NCBI GenBank assembly: GCA_049791475.1 | Contig: JBAQZZ010000028.1 | Coordinates: 1 to 13,859 of the forward strand | Origin: CAXBID01 sp049791475 | GTDB taxonomy: Bacteria; Bacteroidota; Bacteroidia; Flavobacteriales; Flavobacteriaceae | Direction: 5' to 3' | Length of the DNA: 13,859 bases | In this document: positions 1 to 6,644 of the stretch, piece after piece | How positions within the stretch are numbered: the stretch's first letter is position 1 | How the letters are laid out: every line of letters begins with the position of its first letter | Position numbers and translations under genes: made by a program | Notes under the pieces: generated by a model | The model's input: the letters and a program-made list of their open reading frames with translations, nothing else | Database searches by the model: none | Told to the model about the DNA's origin: nothing

Positions 1-213
1 TTTAGCACCAATTCTGCTTTCAGGAATATCATTAACTTTAATTTTATAATTAATTTGGTTTTTTCTTAATTCTATAAGGTCTTGTGCAAAAATAGTTCTA
101 CTTGGTTTTGCAACGTCACTATTTACTTTTACTTGTCCTTTTTTACAAGCCGTGGTAGCTAACGATCGTGTCTTATAATATCTAATACACCATAAAAACT
201 TATCTATTCGCAT
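1..213 (-). CDS. S4-domain RNA-binding protein (Hsp15/HslR-like), 5' part only
   Basis: The first 71 codons are present, from an ATG at 213-211; the rest lies left of the window. The protein begins MRIDKFLWCIRYYKTRSLAT, the hallmark opening of an S4 RNA-binding fold. It continues with ACKKGQVKVN, in which basic residues precede the beta-turn, and then VAKPSRTIFAQD. This layout matches the heat-shock protein 15 family, small proteins that in E. coli bind free 50S subunits carrying nascent chains. Bacteroidota members are about 125-130 residues, so a little over half is visible. The gene diverges from the FKBP lipoprotein across about 100 bp. The family assignment is firm; the ribosome-recycling role is inferred from E. 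coli. Confidence 0.85.
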   Translation of the reverse strand, partial: MRIDKFLWCIRYYKTRSLATTACKKGQVKVNSDVAKPSRTIFAQDLIELRKNQINYKIKVNDIPESRIGAK

Positions 214-317
214 ACAAATTACTGCTAAAACTACGTTAATGTTATTGTGCAAGATTATATTAAAATTGTATCTTGCGACCTCAAAAATAAGCAATAATGC
301 AGAATAAATATTATAAT
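214..317. promoter_or_regulatory. Divergent intergenic region with weak promoter-like boxes
   Basis: This AT-rich spacer between two divergent genes must contain both promoters. On the plus strand a TTG at 245-247 lies 21 bp before TATCTTGC (269-276), a poor match to the Bacteroidota pattern TTTG-N19-23-TAnnTTTG. On the minus strand the string TAGTTTTA occurs near the S4-protein start, also imperfect. No hairpin or operator-like repeat stands out. Exact promoter positions are inference. Confidence 0.25.
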
Positions 318-1259
318 ATGAAATTAGGAAAAATAAGTTTGCTTTTTTTAACCCTTTCAATTTTAGTTTTTTCATGTAAAAAAGATGATAATATTGATGA
401 TCCTATTGTTGTTGAAGCCAGGGATAGAGGCGAACAACAGCTAGCAGATAATGATTCTTTAGTTAAATATTTAGAAACCCATTATTATAATTCTGATGCT
501 TTTATAGGTAATTCTGATCCTAGCATATCTGATATAATTATTACAGATTTGGAAGAAGATGGATACACATTGCTTAAGGATGCTGTAGAAACAATTTCTA
601 TTGTTTACAAAGGCGTAGATACTAGTTACGATTTTTATGTGCTTCGATTAAATCAAGGAGGTGGAGATTCGCCAAATTTTACTGACAATATAAAAGTGCT
701 TTATGAAGGTTTTTTGCTTGATGGAACAATATTTGATAAAAATGACGTGGTTGAATCAAGTTTTGATTTATTGGGAGTAGTAGAGGGTTGGAGAAGAGTA
801 ATGCCGCTTTTTAACACAGCTGAATCATTTATAGAAGTAGGAGACGGAACTATAAATTACTTAAATAGTGGATTAGGTGTGATGTTTTTACCATCTGGTT
901 TAGGATATTTTTCTGGAACTGGACCTACAGGAGGCTTGAGTGCCTATTCTCCGTTGATTTTTAAGTTTGAATTATTGCGAATGTCAGAGAACGATCATGA
1001 TGCTGATGGTGTGCCTTCATATCTTGAAGATTTAGATGGAGATGGTGAGTTTTATGTAAACTTTGATGATTTAACAGATGCAACCGATGATGATACAGAC
1101 GGAAATGGATTTGCTAATTTTAATGATAGCGATGATGACGGCGACGGCGTTTTAACTATAAATGAGGATATTGATGGAGATGGAGATCCTACAAATGATA
1201 TAGGGGCTAACGGTATACCTAAATACTTAGATGCCACAGAAACAGAATCTAAGCCATAA
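318..1259 (+). CDS. FKBP-type peptidyl-prolyl isomerase lipoprotein with acidic Asp/Gly repeat tail
   Basis: This 313-residue lipoprotein catalyses, by family, cis-trans isomerisation of Xaa-Pro bonds in envelope proteins. I use the ATG at 318 rather than the one at 297 because it gives a normal signal peptide (MKLGKISLLFLTLSILVFSC) with the lipidated Cys at residue 20. The residues after it, KKDD, resemble the Bacteroidota lipoprotein export signal, which suggests surface exposure. The FKBP domain lies around residues 105-225. Its landmarks are VLYEGFLLDGTIFD, VVEGWRRVMPLF and FLPSGLGYFSG, with the ligand-pocket Tyr, Phe-Asp, Trp and Tyr retained. From about residue 226 the chain becomes Asp/Gly-rich (DHDADG, DLDGDG, DDDTDG, DDDGDG, DIDGDG), like thrombospondin-type-3 calcium loops. 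It is monocistronic and ends at a strong terminator. Confidence 0.88.
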   Translation: MKLGKISLLFLTLSILVFSCKKDDNIDDPIVVEARDRGEQQLADNDSLVKYLETHYYNSDAFIGNSDPSISDIIITDLEEDGYTLLKDAVETISIVYKGVDTSYDFYVLRLNQGGGDSPNFTDNIKVLYEGFLLDGTIFDKNDVVESSFDLLGVVEGWRRVMPLFNTAESFIEVGDGTINYLNSGLGVMFLPSGLGYFSGTGPTGGLSAYSPLIFKFELLRMSENDHDADGVPSYLEDLDGDGEFYVNFDDLTDATDDDTDGNGFANFNDSDDDGDGVLTINEDIDGDGDPTNDIGANGIPKYLDATETESKP

Positions 1260-1274
1260 TTCAATAAAATTTGC

Positions 1275-1315
1275 TAAACAAAAAAGACCTTGCATTGCAA
1301 GGTCTTTTTTGTTTA
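1275..1315. terminator. Bidirectional intrinsic terminator
   Basis: A perfect 19-bp stem (1275-1293 with 1297-1315) closes a 3-nt ATT loop (1294-1296). The GC-containing core is GACCTTGC/GCAAGGTC, flanked by A and T runs, so it reads as an intrinsic terminator in both directions. It lies between the convergent FKBP gene (stop at 1259) and the beta-barrel gene (stop at 1329) and probably serves both. Confidence 0.92.
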
Positions 1316-1328
1316 TTATAATTTGGTA

Positions 1329-1910
1329 TTATAAAATAATAGATAAACTCAATATTAATTGGTCAGGTCTTGTGTCTAATCTACTGTTTCCAATACCATT
1401 ATTACCTAAAAAAGTAGCTTCATTATCGCTAAAACCTCTTTCGTATCTTAAATCAATACCCAGTTTGTTAAGGTTAAGTCCAATTCCGAAATTTAACCCT
1501 ATTGAAAAATCATTTTCAACATTATTTATGGCAATACCGTCAAATTCTGTATCCAAAATATATTGAAAAGATGGTCCAGCAAAAACACTAAGAGGGCCTA
1601 TTACTTTTAGTCCTACAAGTATTGGTGCATCAATTTTTTGCATTTTAAAACCGTCGTCATTATAATCACTTTTAGTGCTAGTGTAAACCAGTTCGGGTCT
1701 TAAATAGACTTGGTTTCCAATTTTTACAAATAAACCAATGTGGTACCCTATATTTCTATCATGATTTTGTGCATTGTCTCCAATAGATTCAAAATAGTCG
1801 CCGTTTGCATTGTAATTTAATCCAGCTTTTAAGCCAAAACCAGTTGCTGTTTGCGCCATTGTTAACGTGGGAATAATGGCGATTACCAAAATAAAAAATA
1901 AATGTTTCAT
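1329..1910 (-). CDS. Outer-membrane beta-barrel protein (PorT/OMP_b-brl_2-like)
   Basis: This 193-residue protein has a clear signal peptide, MKHLFFILVIAIIPTLTMA, followed by Gln20. The mature part alternates short amphipathic strands with turns: GFGLKAGLNYN, GYHIGLFVKIGNQVYLRPELVYT, APILVGLKVIGPLSVFAGPSF, FSIGLNFGIGLNL, LGIDLRYERGF. It ends in a hydrophobic strand, LILSLSIIL. This is the usual look of the 8-stranded porin-like family found in many copies in Bacteroidota (GLKAGLN near the start, 'LRPELVY' mid-chain). No specific ligand or partner can be inferred. It stands alone, converging on the FKBP gene and with its own good promoter at 1956-1987. The fold call is solid; the function is unknown. 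Confidence 0.82.
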   Translation of the reverse strand: MKHLFFILVIAIIPTLTMAQTATGFGLKAGLNYNANGDYFESIGDNAQNHDRNIGYHIGLFVKIGNQVYLRPELVYTSTKSDYNDDGFKMQKIDAPILVGLKVIGPLSVFAGPSFQYILDTEFDGIAINNVENDFSIGLNFGIGLNLNKLGIDLRYERGFSDNEATFLGNNGIGNSRLDTRPDQLILSLSIIL

Positions 1911-1955
1911 AAATATTCGTTTTTAAGATTTGATTTATAATATCAAAAACGTTGC

Positions 1956-1987
1956 CAAACACAGATTAGTATTTTATTGGTTTTCAA
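1956..1987 (-). promoter_or_regulatory. Bacteroidota-type promoter for the beta-barrel gene
   Basis: Read on the minus strand, a TTTTTG run supplies a -33 TTG (1987-1985). After exactly 21 bp comes TGTGTTTG (1963-1956), one mismatch from the -7 consensus TAnnTTTG. The start codon is about 45 bp downstream. Spacing and boxes fit the sigma-A promoter form known from Bacteroides and Flavobacterium. Confidence 0.5.
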
Positions 1988-2015
1988 AAACGAAGAATGA
2001 ATGATTTAAAAATAG

Positions 2016-2058
2016 TTTTAACAAACATGTTAATAATCTTATATAATTCTTGTTAAAA
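2016..2058. repeat. TTAACA-type inverted repeats upstream of tgt
   Basis: Two overlapping dyads share the half-site TTAACA. TTAACA (2018-2023) and TGTTAA (2028-2033) form an inverted repeat with a 4-nt spacer. The longer arms TTTTAACAA (2016-2024) and TTGTTAAAA (2050-2058) form a perfect 9-bp inverted repeat with a 25-nt spacer. They lie just upstream of the tgt -7 box, where an operator would be. In DNA this AT-rich, part of the symmetry could be chance. Confidence 0.45.
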
Positions 2059-2083
2059 TGAATTCAGAAAATAAAAAAATATG

Positions 2084-2091
2084 TAGGTTTG
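2084..2091 (+). promoter_or_regulatory. -7 promoter box of tgt
   Basis: TAGGTTTG matches TAnnTTTG perfectly and lies 21 bp before the ATG at 2113. No convincing -33 TTTG is found at the right spacing. The box overlaps a possible TTG start at 2089, which is an argument for the ATG at 2113. Confidence 0.45.
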
Positions 2092-2112
2092 CCAACTGAT
2101 ACGCTGATAGAA

Positions 2113-3243
2113 ATGAAATTTGAATTAAAAGCAAAAGATTCTCAAAGTAAAGCAAGAGCAGGAAAACTAACTACCGACCATGGTGTGATAGAAACGCCTA
2201 TTTTTATGCCTGTAGGTACCGTTGCAACCGTAAAAGGTGTGCACCAACGTGAATTGAAAGAGGATATAAATCCTGATATTATTTTAGGAAACACCTATCA
2301 CCTTTATTTAAGACCACAAACGCAGGTTTTAGAAAAAGCTGGCGGACTTCATAAATTCATGAATTGGGATAGAAATTTATTAACCGATTCTGGAGGTTAT
2401 CAAGTCTATTCACTTTCAGCAAATAGGAAAATTAAGGAAGAAGGTGTTAAGTTTAAATCGCATATAGACGGTAGTTACCACACCTTTACACCAGAGAATG
2501 TCATGGAAATACAACGTATTATCGGTGCCGATATTATTATGGCTTTTGATGAATGTACGCCATATCCTTGCGATTATAATTACGCAAAGCGGTCGATGCA
2601 TATGACGCATCGATGGTTGGATAGATGTATTAATCACTTAGAAAAAACGCCACTAAAATACGACTATAACCAAGCGTTTTTCCCTATAGTTCAAGGAAGT
2701 ACGTATAAGGATTTACGAAAGCAATCGGCAGAGTATATTGCAAATTCAGGAGCTGTTGGAAATGCCATTGGTGGTTTATCGGTTGGTGAACCAGCTGATG
2801 AAATGTATGCCATGACCGATGTGGTATGTTCTATTTTACCTGAAGATAAGCCAAGATATTTAATGGGTGTAGGTACACCAATCAATATTTTGGAAAATAT
2901 AGCGTTAGGTGTAGATATGTTTGATTGTGTGATGCCAACCCGAAATGCAAGAAATGGAATGCTTTTTACCGCCTATGGAAGTATAAATATTAAAAACTTA
3001 AAATGGGCAGAAGATTTTTCGCCAATTGATGACATGGCAATTACATTTGTAGATACAGAATATAGTAAAGCCTATTTAAGACATCTATTTACTGTAAACG
3101 AATTACTAGGTAAGCAAATAGCAACCATACACAATTTAGGATTTTACTTGTGGTTGGTTAGAGAAGCCAGAAAACATATATTAGCAGGAGATTTCAATAC
3201 TTGGAAAAATAAAATGGTTAAACAAATGGATAATCGTCGATAA
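2113..3243 (+). CDS. tgt: tRNA-guanine transglycosylase (queuine/preQ1 insertion)
   Basis: This 376-residue enzyme exchanges guanine-34 of GUN-anticodon tRNAs (Asp, Asn, His, Tyr) for the queuosine precursor preQ1 in the cytoplasm. The TIM-barrel hallmarks are all present: PIFMPVGT near residue 30, LLTDSGGYQ with catalytic Asp92, the conserved FPIVQG (190-195), GGLSVGEP (220-227), and MFDCVMPTRNARNG with nucleophile Asp271. The start at 2113 gives the family opening MKFELKAKD; an in-frame TTG at 2089 would overlap the promoter box. The three zinc cysteines of the E. coli enzyme (C302, C304, C307) align with Ala309, Thr311 and Asp314, while the histidine ligand remains as His340. From memory this loss is general in Bacteroidota. 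Gene lptF/G-like follows after 84 bp and is probably co-transcribed. Confidence 0.97.
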   Translation: MKFELKAKDSQSKARAGKLTTDHGVIETPIFMPVGTVATVKGVHQRELKEDINPDIILGNTYHLYLRPQTQVLEKAGGLHKFMNWDRNLLTDSGGYQVYSLSANRKIKEEGVKFKSHIDGSYHTFTPENVMEIQRIIGADIIMAFDECTPYPCDYNYAKRSMHMTHRWLDRCINHLEKTPLKYDYNQAFFPIVQGSTYKDLRKQSAEYIANSGAVGNAIGGLSVGEPADEMYAMTDVVCSILPEDKPRYLMGVGTPINILENIALGVDMFDCVMPTRNARNGMLFTAYGSINIKNLKWAEDFSPIDDMAITFVDTEYSKAYLRHLFTVNELLGKQIATIHNLGFYLWLVREARKHILAGDFNTWKNKMVKQMDNRR

Positions 3244-3298
3244 AAAAGAATTTAGAAATACAAAAATGATTTATAATATAAATTTAATGGCAGTATTA

Positions 3299-3326
3299 TT
3301 CCTTTCCTTTGGAGAGGTTAGGAGAG
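3299..3326. repeat. Purine/pyrimidine hairpin element before the LptF/G-like gene
   Basis: CCTTTCC (3301-3307) can pair with GGAGAGG (3311-3317) around a TTT loop, with one T-G pair. The purine-rich tail GTTAGGAGAG runs up to the ATG at 3328. It looks like the CCTTTCCTTTGGAGAGG-type sequence that I recall scattered through flavobacterial intergenic regions. The GGAGAG just before the start codon resembles a ribosome binding site, but Bacteroidota rarely use one, so I treat it as part of the repeat. Confidence 0.4.
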
Positions 3327-3327
3327 T

Positions 3328-4410
3328 ATGAAAATATTAGATTGGTACATATTAAAGCGTTATCTATTTACATTTTTCATGATGTTATTGCTGTTCATTC
3401 CTATTGGAATTACAGTGCACTTAGCTGAGAAAATTGGTAAAATTTTAGAGAATGAAGTTCCAATAGGCGAAGTGCTGTGGTATTTTTATGATTTCACTAT
3501 TTACTTCGCACACTTATTATTTCCATTATTTTTATTTCTGTCGGTCATCTGGTTTACATCAAAATTGGCAAACAATACAGAAGTCATTGCCTTTTTAAGT
3601 TCCGGAGTTTCTTTTACTCGTTTTTTACGTCCTTATATGATTGGCGCTACTTTCGTGGCTATTTTGGCTATTATTCTTGGCTTATTTTTAGCACCAAAAG
3701 CGAGTGAGGGTTTTAACGATTTTAGTTATAAATATTTAAAAAAGGGCAGAAGTGCCGTAGATAATACAAATGTATTCAGGCAAATAAATGATAATGATAT
3801 TATTTATGTGAGTAGTTTTGATGTTAAAAATAGTGTAGGTAGAAACTTTACTCTAGAGCATTTTGAAGGTAATGAACTTATTTACAAAGTATCTGCTGAT
3901 AATATTAAATATGTCAAAACAGATTCTACAGCGACTTACGAAATGACTAATTATACGAAGCGTTATGTAGGTCAGAATGATGATGAATTAGAAATAATTC
4001 GGAAAAAAGATACACTTTACGACTTCCAAGTGGATGATCTTATACCAGTTATATATGCAGCAGAAACAAAAATGTATGGCGAATTAAAACGTTTTATAGC
4101 TAAAGAGGAAGCTCGAGGATCCTCAAATGTTGGTCGTTTTCAATTAGTACTCTACAGAAAATGGAGTTTACCAGTTTCGGTATTTATACTTACCATTATA
4201 GCAGTTGCAGTATCATCTAAAAAAAGGCGAGGAGGCATGGGAATAAACTTAGCAGTAGGTATTTGTATAGCTATGGTATTTGTGTTTTTTGATAAGGTTT
4301 TTGGAGTAATGGCAGAACAATCTAATTTTTCACCTTTAATTGCGGTATGGTTTCCTAATGTCATTTTTGGTATTTTAGCAGCTTACTTGTTGTATAATGC
4401 CAAACGCTAG
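3328..4410 (+). CDS. LptF/LptG-family LPS export permease
   Basis: This 360-residue inner-membrane protein belongs to the YjgP/YjgQ family, the transmembrane half of the LptB2FG ABC transporter that extracts lipopolysaccharide and passes it to LptC and LptA. Three hydrophobic helices come first (about 10-32, 53-78, 100-123). Next is a soluble periplasmic domain of beta-strand character (about 130-265). Three more helices close the protein (about 275-297, 304-326, 336-356). The segment NNTEVIAFLSSGVS (82-95) is the cytoplasmic coupling helix expected to contact the LptB ATPase. Whether it is LptF or LptG cannot be settled from one sequence. It follows tgt in the same direction. No terminator separates the two, so an operon is likely. 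No LptB gene is in the window. Confidence 0.9.
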   Translation: MKILDWYILKRYLFTFFMMLLLFIPIGITVHLAEKIGKILENEVPIGEVLWYFYDFTIYFAHLLFPLFLFLSVIWFTSKLANNTEVIAFLSSGVSFTRFLRPYMIGATFVAILAIILGLFLAPKASEGFNDFSYKYLKKGRSAVDNTNVFRQINDNDIIYVSSFDVKNSVGRNFTLEHFEGNELIYKVSADNIKYVKTDSTATYEMTNYTKRYVGQNDDELEIIRKKDTLYDFQVDDLIPVIYAAETKMYGELKRFIAKEEARGSSNVGRFQLVLYRKWSLPVSVFILTIIAVAVSSKKRRGGMGINLAVGICIAMVFVFFDKVFGVMAEQSNFSPLIAVWFPNVIFGILAAYLLYNAKR

Positions 4411-4542
4411 GGCTTGATTATGAAATAAGATGTACAGAATTGCCAAAATTATTTTGTAAAGTAACAAGGCAAAAAAAGTAAATATAGCTAGAGCTAAATT
4501 GAGGCTTTTTAACGCAGTTAGTTTGCAAAAGAATGAGTCAAA

Positions 4543-5454
4543 ATGGAAAGATCATTTCGTAATAAATCCCATCTTAAAAATTACCTTCATTTACATTTTC
4601 TAGTTTTTATTGCTGGTTTTACCGCTATTTTAGGAGAACTCATAACCATTAAAGCCATTCCTTTAGTTTGGTTCAGAATGGTAATTGCAGCTATTTTAAT
4701 GTTCATATATATTAAAATAGCAAAGGTTAATTTAAAAATTACGCCAAAAGCAATGCTTCGGCTTTCTATTGCCGGAATTATTATAGCATTACATTGGATA
4801 ACTTTTTTCGGAGCCATAGATGAAGCTAATATATCTATAGCTTTAGCCATGTTTTCTACAGGTGCTTTTTTTGCTTCTTTTATAGAACCTATAATTTATA
4901 AACGGACTATTATTTGGTACGAAATACTTTTTGGAGTTATTGTTATTATTGGTGTTTTCATAATCATGCAAAGTGAAATTAAATACATAACAGGAATTAT
5001 TTTAGGTATTTCATCCGCTTTTTTTTCATCCTTATTTGCTGTACTAAATGGCAAGTTTTTAAAACAGCATACGGCAACGGTTATTTCATTTTACGAATTT
5101 TTAAGTGGCGTGTTTTTTATATCACTTTACATTTTAATTTTCGGTGGTGGATTTTCATCAGATTTCTTTAACCTAAGCCAATCAGATTTTGGTTATCTAT
5201 TCATTTTAGCATCTATTTGTACGGCTTATGCATTTATAGCAGCAGTTTATGTTATGAAGCTAATTAGCCCGTATACAGTGGTTTTAACGTATAATTTAGA
5301 GCCTATTTACGGTATAGTAATGGCTATAATTTTATTTCCTGAGAAAGAAAAAATGAGTCCTTCATTTTATTATGGCGCATTAATAATTATAGCAACAGTA
5401 GTACTAAATGGATTATTAAAAAACATTAGAATTTTAAAAAGAAAACGTTCTTAG
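4543..5454 (+). CDS. EamA-family (drug/metabolite superfamily) membrane transporter
   Basis: This 303-residue protein is very hydrophobic, with about ten predicted helices arranged as two halves of five (roughly 15-145 and 150-295), the duplicated EamA layout. Recognisable family features are GELITIKAIPLVWFRM with the helix 2 Arg, LHWITFFGAI in helix 3, and, in the second half, AFIAAVYVMKLISPYTVVLTYNLEPIYGIVMA, which contains the common 'S-P-x-x-x-L-E/P-x-x-G' pattern. DMT exporters move amino acids, metabolites or drugs across the inner membrane; the substrate cannot be told from sequence. A weak TTAGTTTG box (4518-4525) lies upstream. Gene context (LPS permease before, accA after) gives no clear hint. 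Confidence 0.85.
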   Translation: MERSFRNKSHLKNYLHLHFLVFIAGFTAILGELITIKAIPLVWFRMVIAAILMFIYIKIAKVNLKITPKAMLRLSIAGIIIALHWITFFGAIDEANISIALAMFSTGAFFASFIEPIIYKRTIIWYEILFGVIVIIGVFIIMQSEIKYITGIILGISSAFFSSLFAVLNGKFLKQHTATVISFYEFLSGVFFISLYILIFGGGFSSDFFNLSQSDFGYLFILASICTAYAFIAAVYVMKLISPYTVVLTYNLEPIYGIVMAIILFPEKEKMSPSFYYGALIIIATVVLNGLLKNIRILKRKRS

Positions 5455-5476
5455 TACACTATCAAATTAAAGTTTT

Positions 5477-5484
5477 TATATTTG
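5477..5484 (+). promoter_or_regulatory. -7 promoter box of accA
   Basis: TATATTTG matches TAnnTTTG exactly and stands 39 bp upstream of the accA ATG. A possible -33 element is the TTA at 5451-5453, 23 bp upstream; it is weak and overlaps the stop of the preceding gene. accA can therefore be transcribed on its own. Confidence 0.5.
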
Positions 5485-5523
5485 TACTCTAACCAACATG
5501 TAACCGAAATTAAATAAATTCTT

Positions 5524-6477
5524 ATGGAATATTTAGAATTTGAACTCCCTATTAAAGAACTAGAAGATCAACTCCAGAAATGTAAAATTATTGGAGAAGA
5601 AAGTGATGTAGATGTTACCGAAACCTGCGCTCAAATAGAAAAAAAGCTTAAAGAAGCTCAAAAAGATATTTATAAAAACCTAACGCCTTGGCAGCGTGTA
5701 CAAATGTCGCGTCACCCTGAAAGACCATATACTTTAGATTATATTAAAGCACTTTGTGGCGATTCGTTTTTAGAATTACACGGCGATAGAAGTTTTAAAG
5801 ATGATAAAGCCATGATTGGTGGTTTAGGTAAAATTGGAGACCAAAGTTATATGTTTATTGGTCAGCAAAAAGGCTATAACACCAAAACACGTCAGTACAG
5901 AAATTTTGGTATGGCTAATCCTGAAGGTTATCGTAAAGCTTTACGTTTAATGAAGTCAGCTGAAAAATTTGGAATTCCAGTAGTAACTCTTTTAGATACA
6001 CCTGGAGCGTATCCTGGGCTTGAAGCTGAAGAACGCGGACAAGGAGAAGCCATCGCTAGAAATATTTTAGAAATGACCCGTTTAAAAGTACCAATTATAA
6101 CCATAGTTGTTGGCGAAGGTGCTTCTGGAGGTGCTCTAGGAATAGGTGTTGGAGATAAAGTATTAATGTTAGAAAACACATGGTATTCTGTAATTTCACC
6201 AGAGTCATGTTCATCTATTTTATGGCGTAGTTGGGAATATAAAGAACAAGCTGCCGAAGCTCTAAAATTGACTGCAATAGATATGAAAAAACTAAAGCTA
6301 GTTGATGAAATTATAAAAGAGCCATTAGGTGGCGCTCATAGAGACCGTACAAAGACATTTTTATCGGTTAGTAACGCCATTACAAAACATTATGAGGTCT
6401 TAAAAAACTTATCACCAAAAGATTTAGTGTCTCAACGTATGGAAAAATATCTGCAAATGGGTGTGCATAAAGGCTAA
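5524..6477 (+). CDS. accA: Acetyl-CoA carboxylase, carboxyltransferase subunit alpha
   Basis: AccA with AccD forms the carboxyltransferase that moves the carboxyl group from biotin-BCCP to acetyl-CoA, giving malonyl-CoA for fatty acid synthesis in the cytoplasm. The 317 residues match the usual length (E. coli 319). An N-terminal helical part (1-60) leads to the crotonase-like core. There LTPWQRVQMSRHPERPYTLDYI (53-74), LHGDRSF (85-91), TLLDTPGAYPG (155-165) and the oxyanion-hole region GEGASGGALGIG (197-208) are all intact. SPESCSSILW (225-234) and GGAHRD near the end are also family signatures. The single ATG start agrees with the family. accD is not in the window. A terminator follows. Confidence 0.97.
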   Translation: MEYLEFELPIKELEDQLQKCKIIGEESDVDVTETCAQIEKKLKEAQKDIYKNLTPWQRVQMSRHPERPYTLDYIKALCGDSFLELHGDRSFKDDKAMIGGLGKIGDQSYMFIGQQKGYNTKTRQYRNFGMANPEGYRKALRLMKSAEKFGIPVVTLLDTPGAYPGLEAEERGQGEAIARNILEMTRLKVPIITIVVGEGASGGALGIGVGDKVLMLENTWYSVISPESCSSILWRSWEYKEQAAEALKLTAIDMKKLKLVDEIIKEPLGGAHRDRTKTFLSVSNAITKHYEVLKNLSPKDLVSQRMEKYLQMGVHKG

Positions 6478-6500
6478 ACCATTTAGAATCATAGTATAGT

Positions 6501-6532
6501 AAAATCTGGAGTTTAGAATACCAGATTTTTTT
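6501..6532 (+). terminator. Intrinsic terminator after accA
   Basis: AAAATCTGG (6501-6509) and CCAGATTTT (6521-6529) form a perfect 9-bp stem with an 11-nt loop, followed by a run of T to 6532. It lies 24 bp after the accA stop and separates it from dnaB. Confidence 0.85.
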
Positions 6533-6559
6533 ATGGGTATTCACAATATTTATAAGTTA

Positions 6560-6593
6560 TTAACAGTTAAATTGTTAACGACTAGTTAACAAT
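6560..6593. promoter_or_regulatory. GTTAAC inverted-repeat cluster upstream of dnaB (possible operator)
   Basis: The arms ATTGTTAAC (6571-6579) and GTTAACAAT (6585-6593) form a perfect 9-bp inverted repeat around GACTA. Directly before it, TTAACAGTTAA (6560-6570) is itself a dyad with 5-bp arms. Four copies of the GTTAA/TTAAC half-site thus fall within 34 bp, centred about 50-60 bp upstream of the putative -7 box of dnaB. This is the geometry of an operator for a dimeric regulator. With no T-run and a weak stem it is a poor terminator. Confidence 0.5.
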
Positions 6594-6631
6594 CAGAAGT
6601 CGCTTATTCTTTAAAAACCTTCAATTTTATT

Positions 6632-6639
6632 TACTTTCG
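6632..6639 (+). promoter_or_regulatory. Possible -7 box of dnaB
   Basis: TACTTTCG is one mismatch from TAnnTTTG and ends 5 bp before the dnaB ATG at 6645. If used, the message would be nearly leaderless. No clear -33 box is found at the expected distance, only TTC near 6608. Confidence 0.28.
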
Positions 6640-6644
6640 TAGTT

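Noticed and set aside
1052..1264. Minus-strand ORF inside the FKBP gene
   Set aside because: Antisense shadow of the Asp/Gly repeat region; low-complexity Ser-rich product with no family features.
1231..1566. Plus-strand ORF across the terminator into the beta-barrel gene
   Set aside because: It crosses a strong terminator and reads the complement of a well-supported gene.
2089..2112. TTG start adding eight residues to TGT
   Set aside because: The TTG overlaps the -7 promoter box, and the ATG at 2113 gives the family N-terminus.
6538..6547. DnaA-box-like string (GTATTCACA) upstream of dnaB
   Set aside because: Two mismatches from TTATCCACA and no second box or AT-rich unwinding element pattern; not evidence of an origin.
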